From an uncultured Prevotella sp. (GTDB lineage Bacteria > Bacteroidota > Bacteroidia > Bacteroidales > Bacteroidaceae): DNA of 43,640 bases. The stretch lies in the NCBI GenBank assembly GCA_905236165.1, contig CAJOOC010000100.1, forward strand, positions 1 through 43,640, written 5' to 3'. The notes beneath the pieces were generated by a model. That model did no database searches. It was not told where the DNA came from and was given only the letters and a program-made list of their open reading frames with translations. Numbering within the stretch: the first letter of the stretch is position 1; each line of letters begins with the position of its first letter. A program made the position numbers and the translations under genes. Shown in pieces: positions 24,183-34,375 of this stretch.

Positions 24183-25114
24183 TGAAGCGTATCTGTAAGT
24201 TCATTGCCGACTACATGGGCGTGCTGGTATTAGCCGGCGCCGTCGTAGCGCTGCTGAGGCCCGAATGGTTCAGCAGCATCAAACCCACCATCATCAATCC
24301 GTTCCTGGGCATCATCATGTTCGGAATGGGTATGGCTCTGCGAATGGAGGACTTCCGCATAGTGTTCAGCCGACCGAGAGACATCCTCATCGGCTGCGCA
24401 GCACAGTTCACCATCATGCCGTTGCTGGCATGGGCGCTAAGCAGAGCCTTCAACCTTGACGAGGCGCTGGCCATCGGCGTAATGCTCGTAGGATGCTGCC
24501 CAGGCGGCACAGCCTCGAACGTCATAACTTTCCTTGCCAAGGGCGACCTTGCGCTCAGCGTGGGCATGACAGCCACATCAACGATACTGGCACCCGTGCT
24601 GACACCTCTCTTAGTATGGCTGCTGGCAGGCAAGACGGTGGACGTCGACGTAGTAGGGATGTTGCTGAGCATTCTGTGGGTGGTGATACTGCCCATCGTT
24701 GCCGGACTGACCGTAAAATGGCTCTGGCCCAAGGCATCGGAACAGGTGAAGGAATACCTGCCAGCAGTATCATCGCTGGCGATAGCATTCATAGTGCTCG
24801 TCATCATCTCGGCCAACGCAGCAAAACTGCAGCTCGGCGGAATGATAATCATTGCCGTCGTCATCCTCCACAACATCTGCGGCCTGGGACTGGGATATCT
24901 CATAGGCCGTCTGCTGCATCTGCCAGCCGAGAAGCGCAAAGCCATCAGCATTGAGGTGGGCATGCAGAACAGCGGCCTGGCCTCCAGCCTCGCCACCATC
25001 CACTTCGCCTCCTACCCTATGGCCTCCATACCAGGAGCCATCTTCAGCGTGTGGCACAACATCAGCGGTGCCATCGTAGCACGCATCTACGCAAGGAGCA
25101 AGAAGGACGGATAA
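24179..25114 (+). CDS. Bile acid:sodium symporter (BASS) family transporter
   Basis: An inner-membrane secondary transporter of 311 residues with about nine to ten hydrophobic helices. The two conserved crossover regions of the BASS family are clear: GCCPGGTASNVITFLAKGD (about 104-122) and EVGMQNSGLASSLA (about 265-278), which form the sodium and substrate sites in characterised relatives. Family substrates range from bile acids to pantothenate and keto acids, so the substrate is open. ATG 24179 and ATG 24182 are adjacent alternatives. Its ATGA overlap with the VanX-type gene suggests a shared transcript, possibly uptake of a product, but this is inference. Confidence 0.92.
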   Translation: MMKRICKFIADYMGVLVLAGAVVALLRPEWFSSIKPTIINPFLGIIMFGMGMALRMEDFRIVFSRPRDILIGCAAQFTIMPLLAWALSRAFNLDEALAIGVMLVGCCPGGTASNVITFLAKGDLALSVGMTATSTILAPVLTPLLVWLLAGKTVDVDVVGMLLSILWVVILPIVAGLTVKWLWPKASEQVKEYLPAVSSLAIAFIVLVIISANAAKLQLGGMIIIAVVILHNICGLGLGYLIGRLLHLPAEKRKAISIEVGMQNSGLASSLATIHFASYPMASIPGAIFSVWHNISGAIVARIYARSKKDG

Positions 25115-25163
25115 GGAAAAAATGACGTCTGCCATTCGTTTTTTGACAAAAAAACTTAAAAAG

Positions 25164-25195
25164 TTTGTAGGAACAAAGAATTTTTCGTAACTTTG
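25164..25195 (+). promoter_or_regulatory. Promoter of clpP
   Basis: TTTG (25164-25167), 20 nt, TAACTTTG (25188-25195). The bases before the -7 box (TTTTTCG) match those of the mdh promoter. Confidence 0.85.
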
Positions 25196-25261
25196 TATAT
25201 CGTAAAACACGGTCACGACAGATAAAGACCACACATTAACTATATATAAAGGAAGACATAC

Positions 25262-25936
25262 ATGAACATTAGAAGCGATTTCCGCAAGTATGCTACAGAC
25301 AAGCTGCGCATGAGCAGCATGGCGCTGGACGACGTAATGGCAGCGCAGAACCAGTACCTCAACCCCTATATCCTTGAGGAACGCCAGCTGAACGTAACTC
25401 AGATGGACGTTTTCTCACGCCTGATGATGGATCGCATCATCTTCCTCGGAACAGAAATCAACGACTATACCGCAAACACTATTCAGGCACAGCTGCTGTA
25501 CCTTGACTCCACCGATCCCGGTAAGGACATCTCCATATACATCAATTCCCCAGGCGGCAGCGTGACAGCGGGACTTGGAATCTATGACACCATGCAGTTC
25601 ATCTCGTCAGACGTCTCCACGATATGCACCGGTATGGCCGCCTCGATGGGCGCCGTGCTGCTGGTAGCAGGCAAGGAAGGCAAGCGCAGCGCCCTGCCCC
25701 ACTCCCGCGTGATGATACACCAGCCCTTAGGAGGCGTTCAGGGGCAGGCCAGCGACATCGAGATCGAGGCCAAGGAGATACAGAAATTCAAGAAGGAGCT
25801 CTACACCATCATCTCCAACCACTCGCATACCCCCTATGACAAGGTGTGGGCCGACTCTGACCGCAACTACTGGATGACAGCGGAGGAAGCAAAGGATTAT
25901 GGTATGATAGACCAGGTGTTGGTAAGGAAGGACTAA
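25262..25936 (+). CDS. clpP: ATP-dependent Clp protease proteolytic subunit
   Basis: The barrel-forming serine peptidase that degrades substrates unfolded by ClpX. The 224-residue product has the catalytic Ser128 in GMAASMGA, His153 in RVMIHQP and probably Asp200 in SDRNYW. The hydrophobic-pocket and handle motifs ([22 protein letters not shown]) are present. The N-terminal 35 residues before the conserved ERQLNVT region are likely a propeptide or extension, as usual in Bacteroidetes. Start ATG 25262 follows GGAAGAC weakly. clpX begins four bases after the stop, giving the standard clpP-clpX operon under the promoter at 25164. Confidence 0.97.
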   Translation: MNIRSDFRKYATDKLRMSSMALDDVMAAQNQYLNPYILEERQLNVTQMDVFSRLMMDRIIFLGTEINDYTANTIQAQLLYLDSTDPGKDISIYINSPGGSVTAGLGIYDTMQFISSDVSTICTGMAASMGAVLLVAGKEGKRSALPHSRVMIHQPLGGVQGQASDIEIEAKEIQKFKKELYTIISNHSHTPYDKVWADSDRNYWMTAEEAKDYGMIDQVLVRKD

Positions 25937-25940
25937 GATA

Positions 25941-27185
25941 ATGGCAAGAAAAACAAAGAACTCATGCAGCTTCTGCGGCAGGAACGAATCGGAGGTTAAG
26001 ATACTCATAACCGGCCTGAACGGCTTCATTTGCGATGACTGCGTGGACCAGGCCTACGAAATTGCACAGACCATACGCAAGAATCACGGCAGGGCATCAG
26101 AGAGCGACAGCACCCAGGCAGTAGGCCAGTCAAAGATGAAACTGCACAAGATTCCCAAGCCACAGGAAATCAAGGAATACCTTGACCAGTACATCATCGG
26201 TCAGGACGATGCAAAGAAATTCCTCTCAGTAGCCGTCTACAACCACTACAAGCGCCTCTCACAGCCCTCCGACGACGATGGTGTGGAGATAGAGAAGTCA
26301 AACATCATAATGGTAGGCTCAACCGGTACGGGCAAGACACTCCTTGCACGCACTATCGCCAAACTGCTCAACGTACCATTCACCATTGTCGACGCTACGG
26401 TATTCACCGAAGCGGGCTACGTGGGCGAAGACGTAGAAAGCATCCTGACACGACTGCTTCAGGTGGCCGACTATGACCTTGAGTCAACGCAGCAGGGCAT
26501 CGTCTTCATTGACGAGATAGACAAGATAGCCCGCAAGTCTGATAATCCCAGCATCACGCGCGACGTGAGCGGTGAGGGCGTACAGCAGGGTCTGCTGAAG
26601 CTGCTCGAAGGCACGGTTGTCAACGTACCGCCGAAAGGAGGGCGCAAGCATCCCGACCAGGACTACATCCACGTCGACACAAGGAACATACTGTTTATCT
26701 GCGGCGGCGCTTTCGACGGCATCGAACGCAAGATAGCACAACGCATGAACACACACACCGTAGGATACGACAGCGTGCAGAACGTGCGTAAGATAGACAA
26801 GAGCGACCTGATGCAATATATCGCGCCACAAGACCTGAAGTCTTTCGGCCTGATACCCGAGATAATAGGCCGTCTGCCCGTGCTGACACACCTGAATCCC
26901 CTGGACCACGATGCTCTGCGACGCATCCTGACGGAGCCCAAGAACAGCATCGTGAGACAATACATAAAACTATTCAAGATGGACAAGATAGACCTCACCT
27001 TCACCACCGAGGCTCTCGACTTCATCGTTGACAAGGCAGTAGAATACAAACTGGGTGCACGCGGACTGAGGTCCATCGTGGAAAACATCATGACCGATGC
27101 AATGTATGAGGCACCCTCAAAGAACATATCCAAGTTTGAGGTAACAAAGGACTATGCCGCAGAGCAACTTGCTAAAACCGCTTAA
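25941..27185 (+). CDS. clpX: ATP-dependent Clp protease ATP-binding subunit ClpX
   Basis: A hexameric AAA+ unfoldase that selects substrates and feeds them into ClpP. The 414-residue protein has the N-terminal zinc-binding domain with Cys9, Cys12, Cys31 and Cys34. It also has Walker A GSTGTGKT (126-133), Walker [11 protein letters not shown], the pore loop GYVGEDVE, the [18 protein letters not shown] stretch and the C-terminal small domain ending in the [10 protein letters not shown] sensor-2 region. Every functional motif is intact. Its last 32 bases overlap the start assigned to recQ. Confidence 0.98.
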   Translation: MARKTKNSCSFCGRNESEVKILITGLNGFICDDCVDQAYEIAQTIRKNHGRASESDSTQAVGQSKMKLHKIPKPQEIKEYLDQYIIGQDDAKKFLSVAVYNHYKRLSQPSDDDGVEIEKSNIIMVGSTGTGKTLLARTIAKLLNVPFTIVDATVFTEAGYVGEDVESILTRLLQVADYDLESTQQGIVFIDEIDKIARKSDNPSITRDVSGEGVQQGLLKLLEGTVVNVPPKGGRKHPDQDYIHVDTRNILFICGGAFDGIERKIAQRMNTHTVGYDSVQNVRKIDKSDLMQYIAPQDLKSFGLIPEIIGRLPVLTHLNPLDHDALRRILTEPKNSIVRQYIKLFKMDKIDLTFTTEALDFIVDKAVEYKLGARGLRSIVENIMTDAMYEAPSKNISKFEVTKDYAAEQLAKTA

Positions 27186-29322
27186 GCAATACTTCGGCTT
27201 CGACTCCTTCAAGGGACGGCAGGAGGAAATCATTGAGCATCTGCTCAATGGTAACGACTGCTTTGTGCTCATGCCAACAGGAGGCGGCAAGTCACTCTGC
27301 TACCAGCTACCTTCACTCATCATGGAAGGCACAGCCGTCGTTATCTCACCGCTGATAGCGCTGATGAAGAACCAGGTGGACGTCATCAACGGCATCAGCG
27401 AGCACAACGGCGTAGCCCACTGCCTTAACTCATCCCTCAACCGCAGCGCCATCGACCAGGTGAAGCAGGATGTCAAGGCCGGCATCACCAAGTTGCTCTA
27501 TATGGCTCCCGAGTCATTGCAGAAGGATGAATACATACAGTTCCTGAAAAGCATCAAGGTGTCATTCTTCGCCGTCGATGAGGCCCACTGTATCTCAGAA
27601 TGGGGACATGACTTCAGACCCGAATACCGCCGAATCAGACCTATCGTCGATGCCATAGGCCGGGCACCTATCATCGCCCTCACAGCCACCGCGACGGAAA
27701 AGGTGCGCACCGATATCAAGAAAAACCTCGACATCAGCGACTGCAAGGACTTCATGAGCTCGTTCAACAGGCCGAGCCTCTACTATGAAGTACGCACCAA
27801 GACCGCCGACATCGACAAGCAAATCATACGATTCATACGTCAGCATCCTGGCAAGAGCGGCATAATCTACTGTCTGTCAAGGAAGAAGGTGGAGGAGCTG
27901 GCAGAGGTGCTGAAGACCAACGACATCAAGGCTGAGGCATATCACGCCGGACTGGACAACGTAGTGAGGAACCAGACCCAGGACGACTTCCTCATGGAGC
28001 GTATCGACGTCATCTGTGCCACCATAGCCTTCGGCATGGGTATCGACAAACCCGACGTGAGGTTCGTCATACACTACGACATACCGAAGTCTCTTGAGGG
28101 ATATTATCAGGAGACGGGTCGTGCCGGACGTGACGGCGGAGAAGGTCAGTGCATAGCGTTCTATTCACAGAAAGACCTTCAGAAGCTGGAGAAATTCATG
28201 GACAACAAGAGTGTCGTGGAACAGGACATCGGCAAGCACCTGTTGCAAGAGACGGCAGCATACGCCGAGTCGTCTATCTGCCGCAGGAAGATGCTGCTGA
28301 AATACTTCGGAGAAGACTATCCGTATGACAACTGCGACAACTGCGACAACTGCAAGCACCCCAAAAAGAAAATTCCTGCACAGGAAGGGCTGTCCTGCAT
28401 CCTACGCGCTGTAATAGCCCTCAAGGAGGCCTTCCGTTCCAACTACGTCATAGACTTCGTGAAGGGCAGGAAGACGGATGAGCTTGAGTCGCACAAACAT
28501 CATCTCCTGAATGACTTTGCCTGCGGGAAAGACATGAACGACAAGCTCTGGAACCCCATCATACGCGAAGCCATCATTGAAGGCTACCTGCGTAAGGACA
28601 TCGAGACCTTCGGCAATCTGAAGATAACCCCAGATGGACACAAATGGCTCGAAGACCCCACATCGTTCTACGTCACAGAAGACAACACCTTCAACGACGG
28701 CGAAGTGGCGATGTCGGCAGGCAGCGGAGCCCTCGACCCCACCCTCTTCGCTATGTTGAAGAGCCTTCGCAGAAGCGAGGCGGCGAAACATAACGTGCAG
28801 CCATACATAGTATTCCAGGAGCCCTCGTTGGAACAGATGGCCACGATGTATCCCACCACCTTGCAGGAGCTGACCAACATTCAGGGCGTAGGCCAGGGGA
28901 AGGCAAAGCGATATGGCCAGCCTTTCTGCGACCTTATACAAAAGTACTGTGAGGAGAACGACATCATCCGGCCACAGGACCTGCGAGTAAGGAGTGTGGC
29001 AAAGAACTCCATGAGGAAGCTGAAGATCGTTCAGTGCATCGACAGAAAGATGCCGCTAAACGAGATAACCACCTCATTAGGAATAAAATATGACGAGCTG
29101 CTAACGGAACTTGAAGCAATCGTATATAGCGGTACGAAACTGCATCTGGACTACTACATCGAGGACATCATGGACGAGGAGCAGATTGACGACATCTATG
29201 GGTACTTTGCCGAAGCCGACACCGACAGCCTCGATGACGCCATAGAAGAATTCGGCGGTGACTACAGCGATGACGACATACGCCTCATACGCATCATGTA
29301 CATCTCGGATAATGCCAACTAA
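27154..29322 (+). CDS. recQ: ATP-dependent DNA helicase RecQ
   Basis: A 3'-5' DNA helicase for recombination and fork repair. In order: Walker A PTGGGKS (41-47), DEAH (142-145) within [24 protein letters not shown], helicase C domain with [14 protein letters not shown] and GRAGRDG, the zinc-binding Cys cluster (CRRKMLL...CDNCDNCK), the RQC winged helix, and an HRDC domain (about 535-610). The C-terminus adds a short acidic tail. ATG 27154 lies inside the end of clpX (32-bp overlap); there is no later Met before the conserved region, so the start is well supported. The family length of about 720 residues is matched. Confidence 0.96.
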   Translation: MPQSNLLKPLKQYFGFDSFKGRQEEIIEHLLNGNDCFVLMPTGGGKSLCYQLPSLIMEGTAVVISPLIALMKNQVDVINGISEHNGVAHCLNSSLNRSAIDQVKQDVKAGITKLLYMAPESLQKDEYIQFLKSIKVSFFAVDEAHCISEWGHDFRPEYRRIRPIVDAIGRAPIIALTATATEKVRTDIKKNLDISDCKDFMSSFNRPSLYYEVRTKTADIDKQIIRFIRQHPGKSGIIYCLSRKKVEELAEVLKTNDIKAEAYHAGLDNVVRNQTQDDFLMERIDVICATIAFGMGIDKPDVRFVIHYDIPKSLEGYYQETGRAGRDGGEGQCIAFYSQKDLQKLEKFMDNKSVVEQDIGKHLLQETAAYAESSICRRKMLLKYFGEDYPYDNCDNCDNCKHPKKKIPAQEGLSCILRAVIALKEAFRSNYVIDFVKGRKTDELESHKHHLLNDFACGKDMNDKLWNPIIREAIIEGYLRKDIETFGNLKITPDGHKWLEDPTSFYVTEDNTFNDGEVAMSAGSGALDPTLFAMLKSLRRSEAAKHNVQPYIVFQEPSLEQMATMYPTTLQELTNIQGVGQGKAKRYGQPFCDLIQKYCEENDIIRPQDLRVRSVAKNSMRKLKIVQCIDRKMPLNEITTSLGIKYDELLTELEAIVYSGTKLHLDYYIEDIMDEEQIDDIYGYFAEADTDSLDDAIEEFGGDYSDDDIRLIRIMYISDNAN

Positions 29323-29378
29323 CCTATGATAATTCCCTCTAACCTATGACAATATCCACTAATATATGATTACAGATA
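29319..29378 (+). repeat. 20-bp tandem repeat forming ATGA-linked micro-ORFs
   Basis: Three degenerate 20-bp units start at 29319, 29339 and 29359 with CTAACCTATGA, CTAACCTATGA and CTAATATATGA. The first contains the recQ stop TAA. Two seven-codon frames result, ATG 29326 to TGA 29347-29349 and ATG 29346 to TGA 29367-29369. Each stop overlaps the next ATG as ATGA, the last being the ABC transporter start. Confidence 0.7.
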
Positions 29379-32344
29379 CCATCATATCAGCCCTTACGAA
29401 CCTCTTCGCCCTCTTCTGCTCACACAGCGCGATGGACGAGGAAGTATCGGCGCAAATGCTTGACGCATATCTCGGCAGACACTTTGGAATAAGGAACAAA
29501 GAGGAGTATATAACACTCTACAAAGACCTTCGCGAGCTCTATGGCGAAATGCCCGACCTTGATACGGACGACATCGTGGACGGTATCTGTAAGAGCCTGA
29601 AGTCAGAGATACTGAACGAAGAAGGGGCAATGGTGCTGCTGAGACTTATGGAGTTCTGCTGCAACCAGCCGCCAGAAGTATTCCAGCCCGACTCACCCAT
29701 CTTCATCCGTTCAGCGAAGAATCTTGGCATAAAGAAAAAAATCTTCACCGCCTTTGCCGACTTCGTACAAGGCAATGCTACCGACAAGGTGAAACTGACA
29801 CAGTTCGAGGGATATGCCGCACCCGTGAAGACGCTGTGGATAGAGGAATACAACCTTATGGTATTCTCATATTCCGGTTCCGATACCAACAAGGTGGTAT
29901 ACAACGATGTGCCCATCGTCAAAGGCATGTATCAGACCTGGGACACCTCCGGAGTGATGCGCAACCATCGCGGCAACCCCATCTACTACTCAATGGTGAT
30001 GGCACAATACCAGTCGCATACCGCCAAGAACAAAATCGTATTCTCCGGGCGCGACATTAACTTCCGCTTCCCCAACTCCGACAACGGCATGCACGACTTC
30101 TCCTTCGACATCAAGAATGGAGAGCTTATCGCCATCATGGGCGGATCGGGAACGGGAAAGACCACGCTCGTCTCCATCCTCAACGGTACGCTGAAGCCAC
30201 AAAGCGGCTCCCTGACGATAAACGGCCACGACATCAGCGAGCCTGAGGCAAAGGCACTGATAGGCTTCGTACCGCAGGACGACCTGCTCATCGAGGAGCT
30301 CACCGTGTACCAGAACCTATACTTCACGGCCAAGCTGTGCTTCGACGGCATGACCGACAAAGAGATAGACAACCGCGTGATGAAGACGCTGAAAGACCTG
30401 GGACTGGAGCAGGCAAAAGACCTGAAGGTCGGTTCAGCCATCAACAAATACATCTCTGGCGGACAGCGCAAGCGCCTGAACATCGCTTTGGAGCTGATAC
30501 GCGAACCCGCCGTGCTCTTCCTCGACGAACCCACGTCAGGCCTGTCATCAGCCGACACAGAGAAGGTCATACTGCTGCTCAAGGAGCAGACCTTCCACGG
30601 GCGTCTCATCGTAACCAACATCCATCAGCCCTCCAGTGACGTATATAAACTGTTCGACCGTCTGTGGCTGCTCGACAAGGGAGGCTATCCCGTCTATGAC
30701 GGCAACCCCATCGAGGCGATAACATATTTCAAGACAGCCGCAAACTATGCCGACGCCGACACGAGCACCTGCCCCACATGCGGCAATGTGAATCCGGAGG
30801 TGATGCTGAACATCATCGAGGAGAAATCCCTCGACTCGCGAGGCCAGCTCTCAGATGAACGCAAGGTGACGCCACAACGCTGGCACGAGATGTATCTGAA
30901 ACAGCAGGCAAACAAAGACAATGCGTCAGAGAAGCATAATGCACAAACAAAGACAAGCATCCCACATACCGACCAGAAGAAACCATCATCGCTGAAACAA
31001 TGGTGGATATTCATCTGGCGCAACGTGATGACGAAGATTACCAACATGCAGTATCTTGCCATTACGCTGCTCGAAGCACCGTTACTCGCAGCCATCTGCG
31101 CACTTCTCACACACTACTCACCAGCAGGCGAGGACTATTGCCTGATGAACAACAAGAACGTTGTGTCATATCTCTTCATGGCCATCATCGTTGCCACATT
31201 CGTAGGGATGTCAGGCTCTGCTGAAGAGATTATCAAAGACAGGGCGCTGCTCAAAAGGGAGAAATTCCTGCAGCTATCATACCACAGCTATCTGTGGTCG
31301 AAGATAATACTCATGGCCTTCGTCTCAATAATCCAGACGCTATTGTTTGTTGTGGTAGGCAACTGGATTACAGGCATCATCGACCAATTCTTCGTATGGT
31401 GGGGCATCATGGCTATGACGGCAATACTCGCCAACCTAACGGGACTGTTCCTGTCACAGCGCCTCAACTCCGTAGTATCAATCTACATCTCTATCCCCAT
31501 ACTCCTCATACCGCAGATACTGCTGTGCGGACTCGTCGTGAACTTCAACGACCTGACACCCAACAGCACAACGGGCAACGTGCCGGCAATAGGCAATGTC
31601 ATCCCGTCACGATGGGCATACGAGGCTCTGGCGGTAGAATCCTTCATCGGCAATGACTATGAAAAAGACTACTTCCACCTTGACCGCGAGAAGTATGAGA
31701 CCCAGTACTACCGTCACGGATTCATCTACAAGCTGCAGTCTGCAGCCGAGACGGCAGAAGACGAGCGTGTACGGGGAAAAGAGGTCAATCCTGCACATAA
31801 AGAGGTGCTGCGCAATGAGTTACCACACATAGCTCAGGTATGCGGAAAAGAACCCTACAAGGGTAAGTACGACTATACCAGCCTTCACGCTTACCTCGAT
31901 GAATGCGAGAAAGTGATGATAAAGCAAGGCAACAAGGCAACGCTTCAGGCCGATATGATGAGGAGCCAAGAGGCGCAGGCCATAGGGCTTGATGGCCTGC
32001 AGCAGAAGAAGCGACAGCACTACAACCTTCAGTTGGAGACACAGCTGGCAGGCTACGATGCAAAGGAGTTCTGCGAAGTCGTTGCCGGCCACATCGTACC
32101 GCGTGCAGGCTTCGTATATCTCACGCCACGAAGCACCAACGGCAACGCACCGTTCTACAGCAGCGTGAAGCGACTCGGGACTCTCACTATTCCCACACTG
32201 TGGTTCAACATGGGTATTATGATGATAATGTCGGCAATCGTCATATTCTTCCTAAGCCCAAAGCCCAAACTGCTGCAGAAAATGCGTTTAGACATAAAAA
32301 TTCAACAGTTAGCAACATTTTTAGTGCAAAAGTTTCGCCATTAA
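29366..32344 (+). CDS. ABCG-like ABC exporter, fused ATPase and permease
   Basis: A 992-residue half-transporter. The N-terminal 190 residues are acidic and helical and are not recognised. The ATPase domain has Walker A GGSGTGKTT (259-267), signature ISGGQRKR (363-370), Walker B with Asp387-Glu388 in FLDEPTSG, and HQPS after it, in the ABCG/White order (ATPase before membrane part). Five membrane segments lie between about 558 and 722, then an unusually long hydrophilic part (about 730-945, with Gln/Lys-rich coils) and one final helix (about 955-978). A CPTCGN motif follows the ATPase domain. The substrate is unknown. Start ATG 29366 is the third unit of a repeated stop-start sequence after recQ. 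Confidence 0.9.
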   Translation: MITDTIISALTNLFALFCSHSAMDEEVSAQMLDAYLGRHFGIRNKEEYITLYKDLRELYGEMPDLDTDDIVDGICKSLKSEILNEEGAMVLLRLMEFCCNQPPEVFQPDSPIFIRSAKNLGIKKKIFTAFADFVQGNATDKVKLTQFEGYAAPVKTLWIEEYNLMVFSYSGSDTNKVVYNDVPIVKGMYQTWDTSGVMRNHRGNPIYYSMVMAQYQSHTAKNKIVFSGRDINFRFPNSDNGMHDFSFDIKNGELIAIMGGSGTGKTTLVSILNGTLKPQSGSLTINGHDISEPEAKALIGFVPQDDLLIEELTVYQNLYFTAKLCFDGMTDKEIDNRVMKTLKDLGLEQAKDLKVGSAINKYISGGQRKRLNIALELIREPAVLFLDEPTSGLSSADTEKVILLLKEQTFHGRLIVTNIHQPSSDVYKLFDRLWLLDKGGYPVYDGNPIEAITYFKTAANYADADTSTCPTCGNVNPEVMLNIIEEKSLDSRGQLSDERKVTPQRWHEMYLKQQANKDNASEKHNAQTKTSIPHTDQKKPSSLKQWWIFIWRNVMTKITNMQYLAITLLEAPLLAAICALLTHYSPAGEDYCLMNNKNVVSYLFMAIIVATFVGMSGSAEEIIKDRALLKREKFLQLSYHSYLWSKIILMAFVSIIQTLLFVVVGNWITGIIDQFFVWWGIMAMTAILANLTGLFLSQRLNSVVSIYISIPILLIPQILLCGLVVNFNDLTPNSTTGNVPAIGNVIPSRWAYEALAVESFIGNDYEKDYFHLDREKYETQYYRHGFIYKLQSAAETAEDERVRGKEVNPAHKEVLRNELPHIAQVCGKEPYKGKYDYTSLHAYLDECEKVMIKQGNKATLQADMMRSQEAQAIGLDGLQQKKRQHYNLQLETQLAGYDAKEFCEVVAGHIVPRAGFVYLTPRSTNGNAPFYSSVKRLGTLTIPTLWFNMGIMMIMSAIVIFFLSPKPKLLQKMRLDIKIQQLATFLVQKFRH

Positions 32345-32364
32345 CAAGTTTTTTCGTAACTTTG
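32333..32364 (+). promoter_or_regulatory. Promoter of mdh
   Basis: TTTC (32333-32336, one mismatch to TTTG), 20 nt, TAACTTTG (32357-32364). The -33 box lies inside the last codons of the ABC gene; the -7 box lies after its stop. Confidence 0.8.
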
Positions 32365-32417
32365 CACTCGATACACTTAAGACAAACAATTTAAGAAAAT
32401 AAAACATAAAGTTTACT

Positions 32418-33410
32418 ATGGATTTTGTTACAAACGAAAAGCTTTTAATTGTCGGTGCCGGAGGCATGATTGGCTCAAACATGGTACAGTCAGCTCTCAT
32501 GTTAGGCCTGACACCCAACATCTGTCTTTACGACATCATTGAGACCAGCGTTCACGGTGTTGCTGACGAGATGGCTCACTGTGCATTCCCCGGTGCAAAC
32601 ATCTCATGGACCACAAATCCTGAAGAAGCCTTCACCGGCGCAAAATATATCGTATCTTCCGGTGGTGCACCACGCAAGGAGGGTATGACACGTGAGGACC
32701 TTCTCAAGGGCAACTGTGAGATAGCAGCACAGTTCGGCGACTACATTAAGCAGTACTGTCCCGACGTGAAGCATGTCGTTGTAATCTTCAACCCCGCTGA
32801 TGTCACAGCTCTCACCGCGCTCATCCACTCTGGCCTGAAGCCCAATCAGATGACCTCTCTCGCAGCCCTCGACTCTACACGTCTGCAGCAGCAGCTCGCA
32901 CAGGAGTTCGGCGTACAGCAGGACAAGGTTACCGGTGCTCACACCTACGGCGGCCATGGAGAGCAGATGGCTGTCTTCGCTTCACAGGTAAAGATTGACG
33001 GCAAGCCACTCTCTGAGTTCACTATCGCCCCAGAGCGTTGGGAAGAGATCAAGCACGCCACCATTCAGGGCGGCTCCAACATCATCAAGCTTCGCGGACG
33101 CTCTTCTTTCCAGAGCCCATCATATCAGGCTATCAAGATGATTGAGGGTGCTATGGGCGGAGAGCCTTTCACACTCCCTGCAGGATGCTACGTCAATTGC
33201 GACAAGTGCGGATACAAGAACGTAATGATGGCTATGCCTACAACCATCGACACCACAGGTGTACACTTCACAGCTCCTACAGGAACAGAAGAGGAGATGG
33301 CTGCATTACAGTCTTCTTACGAACATCTGCAGAAGATGCGCGACGAGCTCATCACACTCAACATCATTCCTGAAATAGAGAAATGGAGTGAGCTCAATCC
33401 GAACCTGTAA
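32418..33410 (+). CDS. mdh: Malate dehydrogenase
   Basis: An NAD-dependent enzyme of the LDH/MDH family interconverting malate and oxaloacetate, used by these anaerobes in the fumarate branch. The 330-residue protein has the nucleotide-binding GAGGMIGSN, the mobile loop APRKEGMTREDLL with substrate Arg, FNPADV, LDSTRLQ with Asp and Arg of the active site, and the catalytic His in THTYGGHGEQ. It is somewhat diverged from classic MDH in the C-terminal half (YVNCDKCGYKN). Start ATG 32418 stands 53 nt after a strong promoter. Synonymous codon choice looks highly biased, as for abundant proteins. Confidence 0.93.
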   Translation: MDFVTNEKLLIVGAGGMIGSNMVQSALMLGLTPNICLYDIIETSVHGVADEMAHCAFPGANISWTTNPEEAFTGAKYIVSSGGAPRKEGMTREDLLKGNCEIAAQFGDYIKQYCPDVKHVVVIFNPADVTALTALIHSGLKPNQMTSLAALDSTRLQQQLAQEFGVQQDKVTGAHTYGGHGEQMAVFASQVKIDGKPLSEFTIAPERWEEIKHATIQGGSNIIKLRGRSSFQSPSYQAIKMIEGAMGGEPFTLPAGCYVNCDKCGYKNVMMAMPTTIDTTGVHFTAPTGTEEEMAALQSSYEHLQKMRDELITLNIIPEIEKWSELNPNL

Positions 33411-33459
33411 ACTCACGGACAATAATCAATAATTAAAACTATAATTAAATTTTCGACGT

Positions 33460-34248
33460 ATGAAAAAGATTTCATTCCTTTTCGCTGCCGCTTTTGCCAT
33501 GATAATTGCTTCTTGTGGTAGCAAGACAACTGCTGAGCAGAGCGATTCAGACTCTGTATCATTCGAGCAGTCACAGATTGAAGAGAAAATCATGGTAGAA
33601 CTTGATTCCATCGCTGACGAATGGAACAAGCTGGCACCAGTAGAAGGTGTACTCTCCAATGGAAAGATACAACTCTCCGAAGACGAGATTAAGGTAAAGC
33701 CTGACTATCTCCTTGACCTCGCAAAGGTAGAGGACCTCTCACTTCTCTCTCAGAAGTATCGTGCTATCGGCATGCTGACTGTTGACAAGAAGGTTGCCGA
33801 GCTCTACAAGATGGACGTAGATGCCTACAAGGCAACTCTCGCCAAGATTGCTACCGACGTTAACGATCCTGCCATCAATATCAAGGACAACAACACAACA
33901 GAGGACCTGAAGGCATTCTATAATGCAGAGAAGGAGAATGGCCGCATCAACCTCTTCTGGGAGGCCAGCGCAGCAGGTATCGTGGAGAACCTCTTCGTTT
34001 TGTCTCAGAACATTGAGAAGTTCATGCCTGCCTTCGACGACCAGACAGCATCTGACTTCACATATCACATCGCTCTGCTGAAGCTTGCCCTTGACGACCT
34101 CGCTACCTACGACAACAACATCAAGGGTATCGTTGAGGTTATGGCACCTATCAACGAGCTCAACGCCATCTCTGTTGACCAGTTCCGTGAGCAGCTCAAC
34201 AAGATGAAGCCACAGATTGAGGCTGTAAGGGCAGAACTGCTGAAGTAA
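33460..34248 (+). CDS. Predicted lipoprotein of unknown function
   Basis: A 262-residue protein with a lipoprotein signal (MKKISFLFAAAFAMIIASC, modified Cys19 followed by GSK). The mature part is acidic and nearly all helical, with repeated Leu/Ala heptads and no Cys. It contains no catalytic motif that I recognise. It sits 49 bp behind mdh with no promoter visible between, and a hairpin follows at 34281-34318, so mdh and this gene form a likely two-gene unit. Codon use is as biased as in mdh, suggesting an abundant protein. The acidic residue after the lipobox region (D/E-rich SEQSDSDS) fits export toward the outer membrane in Bacteroidetes, but this is inferred. Confidence 0.8.
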   Translation: MKKISFLFAAAFAMIIASCGSKTTAEQSDSDSVSFEQSQIEEKIMVELDSIADEWNKLAPVEGVLSNGKIQLSEDEIKVKPDYLLDLAKVEDLSLLSQKYRAIGMLTVDKKVAELYKMDVDAYKATLAKIATDVNDPAINIKDNNTTEDLKAFYNAEKENGRINLFWEASAAGIVENLFVLSQNIEKFMPAFDDQTASDFTYHIALLKLALDDLATYDNNIKGIVEVMAPINELNAISVDQFREQLNKMKPQIEAVRAELLK

Positions 34249-34280
34249 GCAATCCCCCCCTATAACACAAAGACTTAGAG

Positions 34281-34318
34281 ACAGGGAATTAAGACGCGAC
34301 GCCGCCTTAGTTCCCTGT
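34281..34318 (+). terminator. Hairpin, probable terminator after the lipoprotein gene
   Basis: The arms 34281-34293 and 34306-34318 form 13 pairs with one T-G wobble and a 12-nt G/C-rich loop. The following bases (TTCATTTA) are T-rich but without a long run. It lies 33 nt after the stop and 58 nt before the next start. Confidence 0.6.
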
Positions 34319-34375
34319 TCATTTACCCCGCACCATCTTAAGCACGTCAGTTCAACTACATCATCGCTTAACACC

